From Luteibacter jiangsuensis (GTDB lineage: Bacteria; Pseudomonadota; Gammaproteobacteria; Xanthomonadales; Rhodanobacteraceae), in NCBI RefSeq assembly GCF_030812295.1, contig NZ_JAUSSK010000002.1, forward strand, positions 558,001-622,000: DNA of 64,000 bases. Direction: 5' to 3'. This document shows, piece after piece, positions 1-9,035 of the stretch. Each line of letters begins with the position of its first letter. Position 1 is the first letter of the stretch. The notes below the pieces were generated by a model, which was not told where the DNA came from, did no database searches, and saw nothing but the letters and a program-made list of their open reading frames with translations. The position numbers and the translations under genes are program-made.

Positions 1-1620
1 CGCCGGTGCGGCGCGGTCGGAATCGCGCAGGTCCGCCGGCGACTTGTCGACGCGCAATGCCTTCAGGCTAGGCTGGCGCAGCAGGTTCTGGTTGCCGATG
101 CCACGGTAATAGACCTCCGCGACCGCCGTCGGCGGCACCCAGAGCGCACCGCGCAGGGCAGGGTCGATCTGCCCGATCTTCACCGTCGGCTTTTTCGTTC
201 CGCCCTTCGCCAGCGTCTCGCCGAGCGAGCGCAGCATCTGGTCCGTGAAGCCTGTGCCGACGCGGCCGACATAGGTCCAGCCGCCTTCCGCATCCGGACG
301 GGCCAGCAGCAGCGACCCAAAGACCAGGCGGGAACCTTTCGCCGGTGTGTAACCGACCACGGCGAATTCATCGCTTTCGAGCCGCTTGATCTTCTGCCAG
401 TCGTCACCGCGTCCTGCGTGATAACCACCGTCCGCGCGCTTGGAGACGATGCCCTCAAGCTTCTGTTCCATGGCCATGGCGAACACCTCGTCGCCGTGGC
501 CGACGTGGTGTCCGCTATAGGCGAGGTGCGCGGGTGCATGCGCGAGCAGGCGCTCCAGCAGCGCCTTGCGTTGGTAAAGCGGCACGCGGGTAAGGTCATA
601 GCCCTCCAGGTAGGGCAGGTCGAACAGCATGTACACCAGTGGTGCTTGCGCTTCACCCGACAAGGTCCGTTGCAGGGCGTTGAAGTCGCTGCGCCCTTGC
701 GCGTCGAGTGCGATCAGTTCGCCGTCCAACCGCAGGCTGTCCAGGCCGAGACTTTCGATGGCTCCGACGATTTCCGGCAGGCGATCTTTCCAGGGCAGGG
801 CATTGCGCGACCAGAGCATCACCTTGCCCTTGGCCACGCTCGCGAGGATCCGGTAACCGTCCCACTTCACTTCGTGCAACCAGCCGTCCCCCTGAGGCGG
901 AGACTCACGAAGACGGGCGAGTTGCGGCGCGAAGAAATCGTTGCTGGCTCGCGCCTTGCGGGCGCCATCCAACGCGGCCGCCGCCTTGGCGAGGGTGGCG
1001 GCCGGAACCTTGCGCGTCTTCGGCGGCGCTTTTTTACGCGAGGTGGATTTCTTCGCCGCGGCGCGCAGCCCGGGTGTCGTCGCCGCGCGGCGCGTGCTCT
1101 CGCGCATTCTCGCGTCCAGCAGGTCGTCCGCTTCCACATCGCCCGCGTAGGCATCGTCCGCCTTGATCAGGAACCACGTGGGCTGTCGCTCTTTCTTCGC
1201 GCCACGCACGAGATGCCATTCACCCTTGAGCCGCTTGCCGAACAGTTCGAAGGTGAGATGGCCCTTGCGGATCTGCGCCTCGGCGTCGCCTCGCGTCGCC
1301 CATACGCCGCGATCGAACAGATCGACGTGCCCCTTCCCGTAGCCTTCCTCGATGTCGCCCTCGAAGCTGGCGTAGGAGACCGGATGGTCCTCCACTTCCA
1401 CCGCCAGCCGCTTTACCTTGGGGTCGTAGCTGGGTCCCTTGGGTACCGCCCAGCTGCGCAGCACATCACCCACCTGGAGGCGAAAATCGAAGTGCCGGCG
1501 CGAGGCATGGTGCAGCTGCACGACGAAGATGGCGCGGCCGCTGCCGAGGGCGGAATCGTCCGGCGCGGGTTCGCGGGTCTTCGCGAAGTTTCGCTTGCGG
1601 CGGTAGTCCTGCAGACTCAT
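1..1620 (-). CDS. ligD: DNA ligase D, N-terminal 540 residues (3' part lies outside the window)
   Basis: ATP-dependent ligase of bacterial non-homologous end joining, acting with Ku on DNA double-strand breaks. The frame is open from the ATG at 1620 to the window edge. The first ~170 residues match the LigD 3'-phosphoesterase domain (FVVQLHHASRRHFDFRL, then WAVPKGPS and GDIEEGYGKG). A Lys/Arg/Ala-rich linker follows. The ligase adenylation domain begins with the nucleotidyl-Lys motif HEVKWDGYR, whose Lys is residue 252, and continues through LRLDGELIALD and EGIVSKRADGGY into the OB-fold. A C-terminal polymerase domain would be expected further left but cannot be seen. No ku gene is in the window. 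Confidence 0.95.
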   Translation of the reverse strand, partial: MSLQDYRRKRNFAKTREPAPDDSALGSGRAIFVVQLHHASRRHFDFRLQVGDVLRSWAVPKGPSYDPKVKRLAVEVEDHPVSYASFEGDIEEGYGKGHVDLFDRGVWATRGDAEAQIRKGHLTFELFGKRLKGEWHLVRGAKKERQPTWFLIKADDAYAGDVEADDLLDARMRESTRRAATTPGLRAAAKKSTSRKKAPPKTRKVPAATLAKAAAALDGARKARASNDFFAPQLARLRESPPQGDGWLHEVKWDGYRILASVAKGKVMLWSRNALPWKDRLPEIVGAIESLGLDSLRLDGELIALDAQGRSDFNALQRTLSGEAQAPLVYMLFDLPYLEGYDLTRVPLYQRKALLERLLAHAPAHLAYSGHHVGHGDEVFAMAMEQKLEGIVSKRADGGYHAGRGDDWQKIKRLESDEFAVVGYTPAKGSRLVFGSLLLARPDAEGGWTYVGRVGTGFTDQMLRSLGETLAKGGTKKPTVKIGQIDPALRGALWVPPTAVAEVYYRGIGNQNLLRQPSLKALRVDKSPADLRDSDRAAPA

Positions 1621-1761
1621 GCGCCGATGGTTGGCGAGGCCGGGTGAACGCGCCGTGCAATGCAGACGCACACTGTCATCGCATTTTCAGATTCGTCGTA
1701 TGGGATGCGTGTCCGTCGCTGGGCAGACTTCCAAGACATATGTCCCCAGGGAAGCCGCTCC

Positions 1762-2706
1762 ATGTCCTTGCCATCCACGCACCGGTTCATCGTCGTCGCC
1801 ACCGTCCTCCTTGCGGCAGGCCAGTCGCAGGCGGGATGCCTGGGCCATCCGTCCCAGGGCACGCCGCAGCCGCTTTCCTTCGGTACCGTCGAGGCGGCGG
1901 TGGATGCGGCACCGCGAACCGTGCTCGCGGAGCGTGTCACCACCGGTTGGAATTCACCCGGCTTCAAGTGCTTCAAGCCGACGCGTACCGGTAGCCTGGG
2001 TGTTTTCGCAACCCCCAGCGCTCTGGGAGATGGAATCTACGACACCAACGTGCCCGGCGTGGGTATTCGAATCCAGTTTCACCACAGCGGCCAGGGTGAC
2101 TTCGTCGTGCCGTATAGCTCACCCAGTCAATGGAGTTTCGACGGCAAGCTGAGCAATGCGCGATTCACGGTGCAACTCATCAAGACGGGGCCGATCCGCG
2201 AAGGCGGGTCGCTGACGAGGGGCACCTTGGCCCGGGCCGGCTACGACGGCCATGCCCAGGTATGGACCGATCTGCTCGATGCGCGCGTGGAGCCGCAGCG
2301 GCCTACCTGTGCCTTTGCCTCGCGCCGCCTGGTCTTTCCGATCGGCAAGGTCGAAGGCGGGACCCTCGCCGTGGCCGGAAGCAGTCATTGGGCCACGCAG
2401 CAGCTGGTCGCCACGGGATGTACCCATGCCACCCAGATACTCCTGACCTTCGCCGGAGCGGCCGACGAGACCGACGCCTCCCTGTTCAAGCTCACCGGTA
2501 GCGGTGCCGCGACGGGTGTCGCCGTGGAACTTCGTAGCGACGATCCGGACGCCCAGGCCATTCCCAACAGCGTCGCTCCGCTCATACTGAGCGCGGTGCA
2601 GGAAGGCCGGAATTACGGTTTCCGGGCGCGCTACCGCACCACCGGCAAGCCACTCGCCCCCGGGTCCGCGAATGCCAGTGTCACGGTCAACGTCGCCTAC
2701 CGTTGA
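1762..2706 (+). CDS. secreted fimbrial-type (adhesin/pilin-like) protein
   Basis: Predicted exported protein of 314 aa. I chose the ATG at 1762 because it gives a clean signal peptide (hydrophobic VVATVLLAAGQ, then SQAG) and follows a GGGA; an in-frame ATG at 1660 would add a poor leader. The mature part has two regions. The C-terminal ~150 residues resemble the chaperone-usher Fimbrial domain: a paired Cys (CAFASR...CTHATQ), a fold rich in small residues, and the ending ASVTVNVAYR, typical of the terminal beta strand taken up by a chaperone. No chaperone or usher gene is adjacent, so it may be an orphan tip adhesin. The 3' end overlaps the convergent MFS gene by 10 nt. Confidence 0.7.
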   Translation: MSLPSTHRFIVVATVLLAAGQSQAGCLGHPSQGTPQPLSFGTVEAAVDAAPRTVLAERVTTGWNSPGFKCFKPTRTGSLGVFATPSALGDGIYDTNVPGVGIRIQFHHSGQGDFVVPYSSPSQWSFDGKLSNARFTVQLIKTGPIREGGSLTRGTLARAGYDGHAQVWTDLLDARVEPQRPTCAFASRRLVFPIGKVEGGTLAVAGSSHWATQQLVATGCTHATQILLTFAGAADETDASLFKLTGSGAATGVAVELRSDDPDAQAIPNSVAPLILSAVQEGRNYGFRARYRTTGKPLAPGSANASVTVNVAYR

Positions 2707-4274
2707 AGGTCGCCATTGACGGAAGCCCTGGTCGCTTGCCTACCGCTCAAGCCGAGCGCCGCCACCAGGGCCGAGAGTACCGACAGGCCCGCCGAAAAGA
2801 GCATGACCGCACGGAAGCCCGCGATGAAGGATTCCCCGATCACACGGCGCGCGTCGGCGTTCGCGACTTGAATTCCGGCCAGCTTGGCGCGTTGCGCCAC
2901 GATGTCATGCATGGTGTCGCTGTCCAGGCGCAACGTCGCCAGCCGGACATCCAGGGTGGCGTTGAACACTTCGGTCAGCATGACGCCGAACACCGCGATA
3001 GCCAGCAATCCGGCGGTGCGCGATATCGCATTGTTGACACCCGAGGCGGTGCCGGCCAACGAGGGGTCGAGAGCGTTCATCACCGTGGTGGTGAGCGGGG
3101 CGACGACGATGCTCATGCCCAGCCCGAGCACGCAACTGGCCGGAAAGAACGTCGTCCAATAGCTTGCACCGACACCGGGCAGCGCGTACAGGACGAAGCC
3201 GGCGGCGGCCACGAGGGGGCCCACCATCAACGGCAGGCGAGCACCGACGCGATCGACCAGTTGGCCGGTCCAGCGCGACAGGGCGAACATGATCGCGATC
3301 AGGGGCAGCAAGGAGGCGCCCGCGCCGGTCGCGCCGTAGCCTTGCACCTGGATCAGGTTCAGGGGAACGAAGAACAGGCTTCCGCCGAGCGCTGCGTATA
3401 GCAACAGGGTGAGTGCGTTTGCCGCGGAGAAATCGCGGTTGCGGAACAGGTGCAGCGGCAGCATCGGCGTGGTCGTGCGGCGTTCCACCAGGATGAAGGC
3501 GACAAGTGCCGCCACGCCCACGCAGACTGAGCCGGCGACCGACGGGGCGGACCACCCGCGCTGCGGCCCTTCGATCAGTGCGAACACGACGCCCGCCAGC
3601 CCCAACGTCGCCAGGACGGCGCCGCTGGCGTCGAGTTGGCCACTGGCGAGGCCGCCACGGCTCTCGGGTACCCGCCACCAACAGATCGCCACGAGTGCCA
3701 CGCCGAGCGGCAGGTTGATCAGGAAGGCCCAGTGCCAGGACACATGCTCGACCAGGTATCCGCCGAGCACCGGCCCGGCCGCCGCCGTTATCCCGCTGAA
3801 GGCGGACCAGGTGCCGATGGCCGCACCCCGTCGCTCCTTGGGAAACGCACTGCTGATGAGCGCGAGGCTGCCGGGTACGAGAAGAGCGGCACCAAACCCC
3901 TGGATGGCGCGCCCACCGATAAGGGCGGCTATGTCCGGTGCTCCCGCGCAGACCAGCGAGGCCAGGGTGAATACCGCTGTGCCGATCATGAACACGCGAC
4001 GGCGCCCGAAGCGATCGCCGAGTACACCGCCGACCAGCAGCAAGGCGGACAAGAGCAGGGCATAGGCTTCCATCACCCATTGCGCGTCCGCCGTCGTGGC
4101 GTCCAGGGCTTTCTGGATCGCCGGCAAGGCGACATTGACGATCGTGCCGTCGACGAAGGCCATGCCCGACCCGACGATGGCGGCGACGAGGGTCCAGCGG
4201 CGCGCGACATCGCCGCAGTCGACGGCATCGCCGCTGGCCGCGCGGTCGCAGGGATGGGGGCCGAGAGGGGTCAT
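2697..4274 (-). CDS. MFS transporter, DHA2 family (EmrB/QacA type, 14 TM helices)
   Basis: Inner-membrane proton-driven drug or metabolite exporter of 525 aa. The start at 4274 (MTPLGPHP) is preferred because upstream in-frame residues are Arg-rich and not membrane-like. Visible family signatures are FVDGTIVNVALPAI in helix 1 (DHA2 motif), GDRFGRRRVF in the helix 2-3 loop (MFS motif A), and GPVLGGYL in helix 5 (antiporter motif C). Many hydrophobic helices are spread over the whole length, as expected for 14 TM. It stands alone, with no adjacent EmrA-like membrane-fusion gene or regulator, and its substrate cannot be told from the sequence. Confidence 0.9.
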   Translation of the reverse strand: MTPLGPHPCDRAASGDAVDCGDVARRWTLVAAIVGSGMAFVDGTIVNVALPAIQKALDATTADAQWVMEAYALLLSALLLVGGVLGDRFGRRRVFMIGTAVFTLASLVCAGAPDIAALIGGRAIQGFGAALLVPGSLALISSAFPKERRGAAIGTWSAFSGITAAAGPVLGGYLVEHVSWHWAFLINLPLGVALVAICWWRVPESRGGLASGQLDASGAVLATLGLAGVVFALIEGPQRGWSAPSVAGSVCVGVAALVAFILVERRTTTPMLPLHLFRNRDFSAANALTLLLYAALGGSLFFVPLNLIQVQGYGATGAGASLLPLIAIMFALSRWTGQLVDRVGARLPLMVGPLVAAAGFVLYALPGVGASYWTTFFPASCVLGLGMSIVVAPLTTTVMNALDPSLAGTASGVNNAISRTAGLLAIAVFGVMLTEVFNATLDVRLATLRLDSDTMHDIVAQRAKLAGIQVANADARRVIGESFIAGFRAVMLFSAGLSVLSALVAALGLSGRQATRASVNGDLQR

Positions 4275-4419
4275 GGCGGGCAGCCTAGCGCGTCGGCGGG
4301 GGTAACGCCTTGCATGGCACCGCCCGGGAATTGTCGATTTGGCGTATCTCCGTTCGACGAACGAGGACAAGGCCGCTGTTCCGTGACCCGCTCAAGTCCA
4401 CCGAACGCAGGAGAATCCC

Positions 4420-4899
4420 ATGTCCCATCGTTTCCAGCGCATCACGCCGTTCCTCTGGTTCGACACCGAGGCCGAGGAAGCTGCCAACTACTACGTCTCG
4501 ATCTTCCCCAACTCGCGGGTGGTCGGCACGACCCGCTATACCAAGGAGGTATCGGCGGCATCGGGCCGGCCAGAGGGCTCGGTGATGACGGTTGCCTTCG
4601 AACTGGACGGCCAACCCATCACCGCGCTCAATGGCGGGCCGGAGTTCACGTTCAACGAGGCACTTTCCCTCGTCGTCCACTGTCACGATCAGGTCGAGAT
4701 CGATCGCTTCTGGGAAAAGCTATCGGCCGGGGGCGACCCGGGCGCACAGGCCTGCGGGTGGCTGAAGGACAAGTACGGCTTGTCGTGGCAGGTGGTCCCC
4801 GAGAATATCGAGGAGCTGGTGCAAAACCCCGGCTCCGTCGCGGCCCTGATGCACATGACCAGGCTCGACATCGCCGCGATGAAGGCGGCGGCGACCTGA
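4420..4899 (+). CDS. VOC family protein, PhnB-like
   Basis: Small soluble protein of 159 aa in the vicinal-oxygen-chelate superfamily, of the subgroup named PhnB or 3-demethylubiquinone-9 3-methyltransferase-like. It has the typical opening ITPFLWFDTEAEEAANYYVSIFPNS, then FELDGQPITALNGGPEFTFNEALSL and DRFWEKLSAGG, ending with GWLKDKYGLSWQVVP. These paralogs usually have no assigned reaction and often sit near antibiotic-resistance or ECF-sigma loci. A GGAG sits upstream of the ATG. It is divergent from the MFS gene across about 145 nt that probably hold both promoters. Confidence 0.85.
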   Translation: MSHRFQRITPFLWFDTEAEEAANYYVSIFPNSRVVGTTRYTKEVSAASGRPEGSVMTVAFELDGQPITALNGGPEFTFNEALSLVVHCHDQVEIDRFWEKLSAGGDPGAQACGWLKDKYGLSWQVVPENIEELVQNPGSVAALMHMTRLDIAAMKAAAT

Positions 4900-4994
4900 C
4901 CGTCGCGCATACCCGGAGGTGTGACGCGGTCGCGTTGACATGAGAAGCCCACGCGGCGAGAGTCGAATGTCACACCAGCCGGGGAGTGGGTCCA

Positions 4995-6461
4995 TTGAAT
5001 CGACGTGAGTTCGCGAAGGCGTTGGCCGCGGCCGGGGCCTTCAGCGGTGGCCTCTGGCCTGCGGTACGGACGATGGCGGCGACGCCTCCCCCCTTGGCGG
5101 GGGATCGCGTGGCGGTGGACCCTGACCGCCTCCTGGCCCTGCAGCAGGCCTTCCTCGATCTCCGTTTCGGCATGTTCATCCACTTGAACCTCGCCACTTT
5201 CGAGGAACGGGAATGGGGCGATCCCACGTTGTCGCCGAAGCTGTTCGATCCGAAGCATCTCGACACCGACCAGTGGGCGCGCGCCGCGAAGTCCGCCCAC
5301 ATGGGCTACGCCTGCCTCACCACCAAGCATCATGACGGCTTCTGCCTGTGGCCGACCCGGACCGGCAGCGCCAACGTCATGCAGTCCTCGTATCCGCACG
5401 ATGTCGTGCGCCGCTACGTCGATTCGTTCCGCAAGGCGGGACTCAAGGTCTGCCTGTATTTCTCCATCCTCGACCTGCGCCAGGACATCCGCGCACGCAC
5501 GGTCACGCCGGAGAAGATCGCGCTGATCAAGGCGCAGATCACCGAGTTGCTGACGAACTACGGTCCGCTCACCGCGCTGATCCTCGATGGCTGGAATGCA
5601 TCCTGGTCGCGCATCTCGTACGCCGAGTTGCCGTATCGCGAGATCTACGACCTGGTGAAGTCGCTGCAGCCGGACTGCCTGCTCACCGACCACAACGCCG
5701 GCAGCTATCCCGGCACGGCGCTCTACTACACCGACATCAAGCAATACGAGCAACACGCCGGGCAGAAGATCCCGCCGGACAGTCCCGTTCCCTCGCAATC
5801 GGGAACGACCTTGCAGAGCGACTGGTTCTGGAAGAAGGCCTATCCCACCTCGGAACTCGCCGCGGCCAAGACCATCGTCGACGAATGGCTGAAGCCGTTC
5901 AACGACAACCACTGCAACCTCATCCTCAACGTGGCGCCGAACCGTGACGGCCGTTTCGACGACAACGCCGTGGCGCGGTTGGCCGAGATCGGCAAGCTAT
6001 GGAAGAACGAGGGGCCCGCACCGAAGATCGGCCGCTCGGTGACGATCACCACGCCGGATCTCGCCGCCGGCAAACCGGCATGGGCCAGCGCGAGCGACGA
6101 GGCCGTGGGCCCGGACCAGGCGTTCGACGATAACTTCCGCACGTACTGGCTTGCCGACCGCGGCAAGAACGAGGGCTGGATCGAAGTGCGCTTCGATGCG
6201 CCGGTGTCGTTCAATACCTTGTCCATCGTGGAACCGCTGCACGACGAGGACTATGGCGATACGAGCCGTATCGCGTCGTACAAGGTGGAAGTCGAACGCG
6301 ACGGTGCGTGGGTGGAGGTGGTCTCCGGCACGAAGCCCGCGCACTACCAGTTCCACGAGGTGGCTCGTACGACGGCGAAGCGCGTCAGGCTCAGCGTTGC
6401 CGGAAGCCAGCCGGGTATCACGGAGTTCGGTTTGTACGATGAACCGAGGGTGGCTGGCTGA
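4995..6461 (+). CDS. alpha-L-fucosidase (GH29) with C-terminal F5/8 type C domain
   Basis: Exported glycoside hydrolase of 488 aa releasing L-fucose from glycans. I chose the TTG at 4995: GGGGAG at 4981-4986 lies 8 nt upstream, whereas the GTG at 4986 would overlap that Shine-Dalgarno. It also puts NRREF at the N-terminus, a twin-arginine-like signal before the hydrophobic AKALAAAGAFSGG. GH29 features are FGMFIHLNLATF, KHHDGFCLW, and the likely nucleophile Asp198 in LILDGWNASW. After residue ~350 comes a discoidin-like (F5/8C) carbohydrate-binding domain ending PGITEFGLYDEP. Most GH29 enzymes have HWG after FGMFI; here it is HLN. A monocistronic layout is likely. Confidence 0.9.
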   Translation: MNRREFAKALAAAGAFSGGLWPAVRTMAATPPPLAGDRVAVDPDRLLALQQAFLDLRFGMFIHLNLATFEEREWGDPTLSPKLFDPKHLDTDQWARAAKSAHMGYACLTTKHHDGFCLWPTRTGSANVMQSSYPHDVVRRYVDSFRKAGLKVCLYFSILDLRQDIRARTVTPEKIALIKAQITELLTNYGPLTALILDGWNASWSRISYAELPYREIYDLVKSLQPDCLLTDHNAGSYPGTALYYTDIKQYEQHAGQKIPPDSPVPSQSGTTLQSDWFWKKAYPTSELAAAKTIVDEWLKPFNDNHCNLILNVAPNRDGRFDDNAVARLAEIGKLWKNEGPAPKIGRSVTITTPDLAAGKPAWASASDEAVGPDQAFDDNFRTYWLADRGKNEGWIEVRFDAPVSFNTLSIVEPLHDEDYGDTSRIASYKVEVERDGAWVEVVSGTKPAHYQFHEVARTTAKRVRLSVAGSQPGITEFGLYDEPRVAG

Positions 6462-6556
6462 CGCCGAAGCGCCGTCGGGATGGCGCTTCACGCCTTTAAA
6501 ACCAAAGACTTGCCACCATGTTCTTGCGTCTGAGCCAACGCGCCGGGAGGTGACCC

Positions 6557-6823
6557 ATGGCAACCGGATGGGCGGGCGATACCGCCGTGCAGGACCAGAT
6601 CGACGCCACCGTGGACGACGCGGTGAAACGTGCCCGTAGCCGCCTTGCGAAAGGGCCGAGCCTGGAGCGCTGCGAGGAGTGCGACAAGCCGATTCCCGAA
6701 GCCCGCCGTAAGGCGGTGCCGGGCGTACGCTTGTGCGTGGTGTGCCAGGAAGCGGCCGATCGCGAAGAAGCGGCGTTCGCCGGTTACAACCGCCGCGGGA
6801 GCAAGGACAGCCAGCTGCGTTGA
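6557..6823 (+). CDS. DksA/TraR-type C4 zinc-finger protein (YbiI-like)
   Basis: Short cytosolic protein of 88 aa. The C-terminal half has the four-cysteine DksA/TraR finger CEECDKPIPEARRK...CVVC, and the N-terminal half is a short helix (VDDAVKRARSRL). It lacks the long coiled coil and the DxxDxA tip of true DksA, so it is more like YbiI/TraR-length members whose effect on RNA polymerase is uncertain. A strong Shine-Dalgarno (GGGAGGTGA) precedes the ATG. It is convergent with the regulator ending at 6834. Confidence 0.85.
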   Translation: MATGWAGDTAVQDQIDATVDDAVKRARSRLAKGPSLERCEECDKPIPEARRKAVPGVRLCVVCQEAADREEAAFAGYNRRGSKDSQLR

Positions 6824-6833
6824 AGGCGCGGAC

Positions 6834-7460
6834 TCACGAGGCCTCGCGCACCACCTTGAGCGTTTTGTACAAGGTGGCGCGGGACAGGCCCAGGAGCTGG
6901 GTGATGTACGCGACGGCGTTGCGCACGTCGAAGAGACCGCGGGATTCCAGCGCCGCGACGACCGCTTCGCGATCGGCGAGGCTCATCGCCGCGAGCGTGG
7001 TGCCGCGATCGACGAGGAACTGGCCGACGACGTCGTTGATCTCTTCGCGCCAATCGCCGCGAAACAGTGCCGAAGGCCGTTCGCTGGTGTCGGCGAAGCG
7101 AAGGAAATCCCTCGAGACCGATTGCAGGGTTTCGAACATGCTCACATCCAGATTGATGCAGAGCAGCCCCACGGGCTTGCGCCGGCCATCGCGCACGACG
7201 GCCGTTACCGACTTGAGCGAGCGTCCGTCCCCGTTGGTCTTCGCATAGGGTCCGATGACCGGCGTATCCAGCGACATGACGTCACCGGCATCCGTCAACG
7301 ACGCGTCGCCTGGTTCGCGGCGGGACAGGCGATTGGCGATGTGACGGATGGTGCCGGTCGCCAGGTCGTGGATCACCACCTCCGCATGCGGACGGAGCAG
7401 GGCGGCGATCGCATCGGCGACCGGAACGAAGGTGGAAAGGTGATCGGCCATGCACGGCAT
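6834..7460 (-). CDS. YheO/DauR-type transcriptional regulator (PAS-like plus HTH)
   Basis: Cytosolic DNA-binding regulator of about 205-208 aa. The N-terminal two thirds match the YheO-like PAS domain (PHAEVVIHDLATGTIRHIANRLSRREPGD...SVTAVVRDGRRKPVGLLCINLDVS). The C-terminal third is a DauR-type helix-turn-helix (DREAVVAALESRGLFDVRNAVAYITQLLGLSRATLYKTL). The first ATG (7460) sits very close to an AGGGA; the ATG at 7451 (MADHL) is an equally possible start. The family controls amino-acid or dipeptide catabolism in some bacteria, but no target is evident here. The upstream region has a GTCCAG/CTGGAC palindrome near 7483. Confidence 0.85.
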   Translation of the reverse strand: MPCMADHLSTFVPVADAIAALLRPHAEVVIHDLATGTIRHIANRLSRREPGDASLTDAGDVMSLDTPVIGPYAKTNGDGRSLKSVTAVVRDGRRKPVGLLCINLDVSMFETLQSVSRDFLRFADTSERPSALFRGDWREEINDVVGQFLVDRGTTLAAMSLADREAVVAALESRGLFDVRNAVAYITQLLGLSRATLYKTLKVVREAS

Positions 7461-7506
7461 GATCCCTGTGCCGATACACCAAGTCCAGCCTGGACGTTCT
7501 GTGTCG

Positions 7507-8214
7507 TCAGCCCGGATAGTCCAGGCTGGGGTACCAGGTGGGCCTGCGTCCTTCCGGTGTGCAGTCGATCACCGTCCACAAGGGCATGAGGTCGGGCGCA
7601 CCGCGCGGATCTTCGCCGGGGTCGGCTGTCTCGAAGCCCATCTCGCCACCCCAGAAGTGACGGATCACGCCGTCGCGCCAGGTATACACGTTGAGTGCGG
7701 GCTCGTCGCCACCTTCCTTGCCGATCGCGTGGTAGTCGCGGCTGAATTCACCGTTGGCATCCGAATAGAGCTTCAGGTGCCGCCAGCCGCGTTCGCGAGC
7801 GAAAGCCTGCATGCGTTCGTAAGGCGAGCGTGAAATCACGGCCAGCGCCACGTTCTGCTCCATGTCGCACGCCTCGCCGTCCCAGGCGCTGAGCAGGGAC
7901 GTGCACATCGGGCAGGGCCGTTCGCGTTGCGGGCCGAACATCCAGCTATACGTCACGAGGGTGTTCTTGTCGCCGAACAGCGCGGCGAAATCGACCGGAC
8001 CATGCTGGCCGATGAAGTGGTAGTTGCCGCGCACCTCGCCGCCGGGCGGGAGGGCGCGGCGCTGCACGGCCACGCGTTCGATATGCCTGCGCAGTTCGAT
8101 TTCCTCGGCGAGCAGGGCATTGCGCGCCGCGCGGTACTCGGCGCTTTCGTTCGGCATGCGGTACGTATTGCGCGCGGCCAGTTCGGTGGCTGGCACGAGG
8201 GTTGGGGCGGTCAT
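7507..8214 (-). CDS. DUF899 family thioredoxin-like protein
   Basis: Soluble protein of 235 aa with the DUF899 layout: an N-terminal helical part, then a thioredoxin-like core with GNYHFIGQHGPVDFAALFGD, YSWMFGPQRERPCPMCTSLLSAWDG (a CPMC CxxC pair), and a C-terminal WTVIDCTPEGR. Function is unknown; members often neighbour GSTs, VOC proteins and regulators. AAGGAG lies 8 nt upstream of the ATG. It follows the GST gene after 15 nt on the same strand, so the two are probably one transcript. Confidence 0.9.
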   Translation of the reverse strand: MTAPTLVPATELAARNTYRMPNESAEYRAARNALLAEEIELRRHIERVAVQRRALPPGGEVRGNYHFIGQHGPVDFAALFGDKNTLVTYSWMFGPQRERPCPMCTSLLSAWDGEACDMEQNVALAVISRSPYERMQAFARERGWRHLKLYSDANGEFSRDYHAIGKEGGDEPALNVYTWRDGVIRHFWGGEMGFETADPGEDPRGAPDLMPLWTVIDCTPEGRRPTWYPSLDYPG

Positions 8215-8229
8215 GTCGGTCTCCTTCGG

Positions 8230-8889
8230 TCAATCGCGGTCGGGTGCGCCCAGAGGAAAGAACGGACGATAGACGCGGGCCTCGTCGACGGCGCGGGCAA
8301 ACGAGGGGCGGGCGAGCAGGCGCCGGCGGTACGCGTGCACGTGAGCGAATCGCGGATCGATCGCGTGGGTCCAGTCCGCATAGAAAAGGAAGGGAGCGGC
8401 CCCGCAATCGGCCAGGCTGAAGCGGTCTCCCACGGCCCATTCGCGGCCGGCCATGTGACGGTCGAGCCAGGCGTAGGCGGTGTCGAGCATCGCGCGCGCC
8501 TCGGCCACGCCATGTGCGTCGTGCTTGCCCTCGGGGCGCAATGCGTCGAAGACGATCCGCTGCTGCGGCGTCGACACGTAGTTGTCGAAGAAGCGGTCCA
8601 TGTTGCGAACCTCGAGCGCCGCCTCGCGATCCTCGGGGAGCATCGGCGCCGGGCCGGGGTGGTGGAGGTCCAGGTATTCGATGATGGTGCTGGCTTCGGT
8701 GACGGTGCGCTGGCCATCGACCAGGACCGGGAACCGCTTCAGTGGCCACAGATCGGCGAACTCCGCATAAGTCTCGGGGTGCTCCGGCGAAAGGAGCTTC
8801 CACTCGAACGGCGTGCCGTTCTCGTAGAGGGCCACCAGGGCTTTCTGGCAGTAGGACGAGAACGGGTGGGCGTAGAGCTTCAGGGTCAT
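8230..8889 (-). CDS. glutathione S-transferase family protein
   Basis: Cytosolic GST-fold protein of 219 aa. The start at 8889 (MTLKLYAHPFSSYCQKAL) places the thioredoxin-like N-domain and its Ser/Cys active-site loop directly at the N-terminus. The cis-Pro region is FPVLVDGQRTVTEASTIIEYLD, and the all-helical C-domain contains GDRFSLADCGAAPFLFYAD. It is first gene of the GST-DUF899 pair and is divergent from the L,D-transpeptidase gene at 9036. Substrate unknown; detoxification or disulfide reduction is plausible from the family and the neighbour. Confidence 0.88.
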   Translation of the reverse strand: MTLKLYAHPFSSYCQKALVALYENGTPFEWKLLSPEHPETYAEFADLWPLKRFPVLVDGQRTVTEASTIIEYLDLHHPGPAPMLPEDREAALEVRNMDRFFDNYVSTPQQRIVFDALRPEGKHDAHGVAEARAMLDTAYAWLDRHMAGREWAVGDRFSLADCGAAPFLFYADWTHAIDPRFAHVHAYRRRLLARPSFARAVDEARVYRPFFPLGAPDRD

Positions 8890-9035
8890 CGGTGCACCTG
8901 GGTTCGTGGGAGGCTTTCCCTTTCGTCGAACGAGGAAGCTTGAATTCGACATGAGAGCCAAATCGCGAACGATCCATACTCGCCTGGGTACACCGGCTCC
9001 GATTAATCTCGAGCCATCTGGATCAGGAGCCGCCC

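Noticed and set aside
418-1647. 409-aa plus-strand ORF opposite ligD
   Set aside because: Antisense shadow: the minus strand encodes a clear LigD with intact motifs over the same span.
4918-4976. GGTGTGAC ... GTCACACC arms between the VOC and fucosidase genes
   Set aside because: 8-bp arms separated by 43 nt with no T-run; too weak for a terminator or operator.
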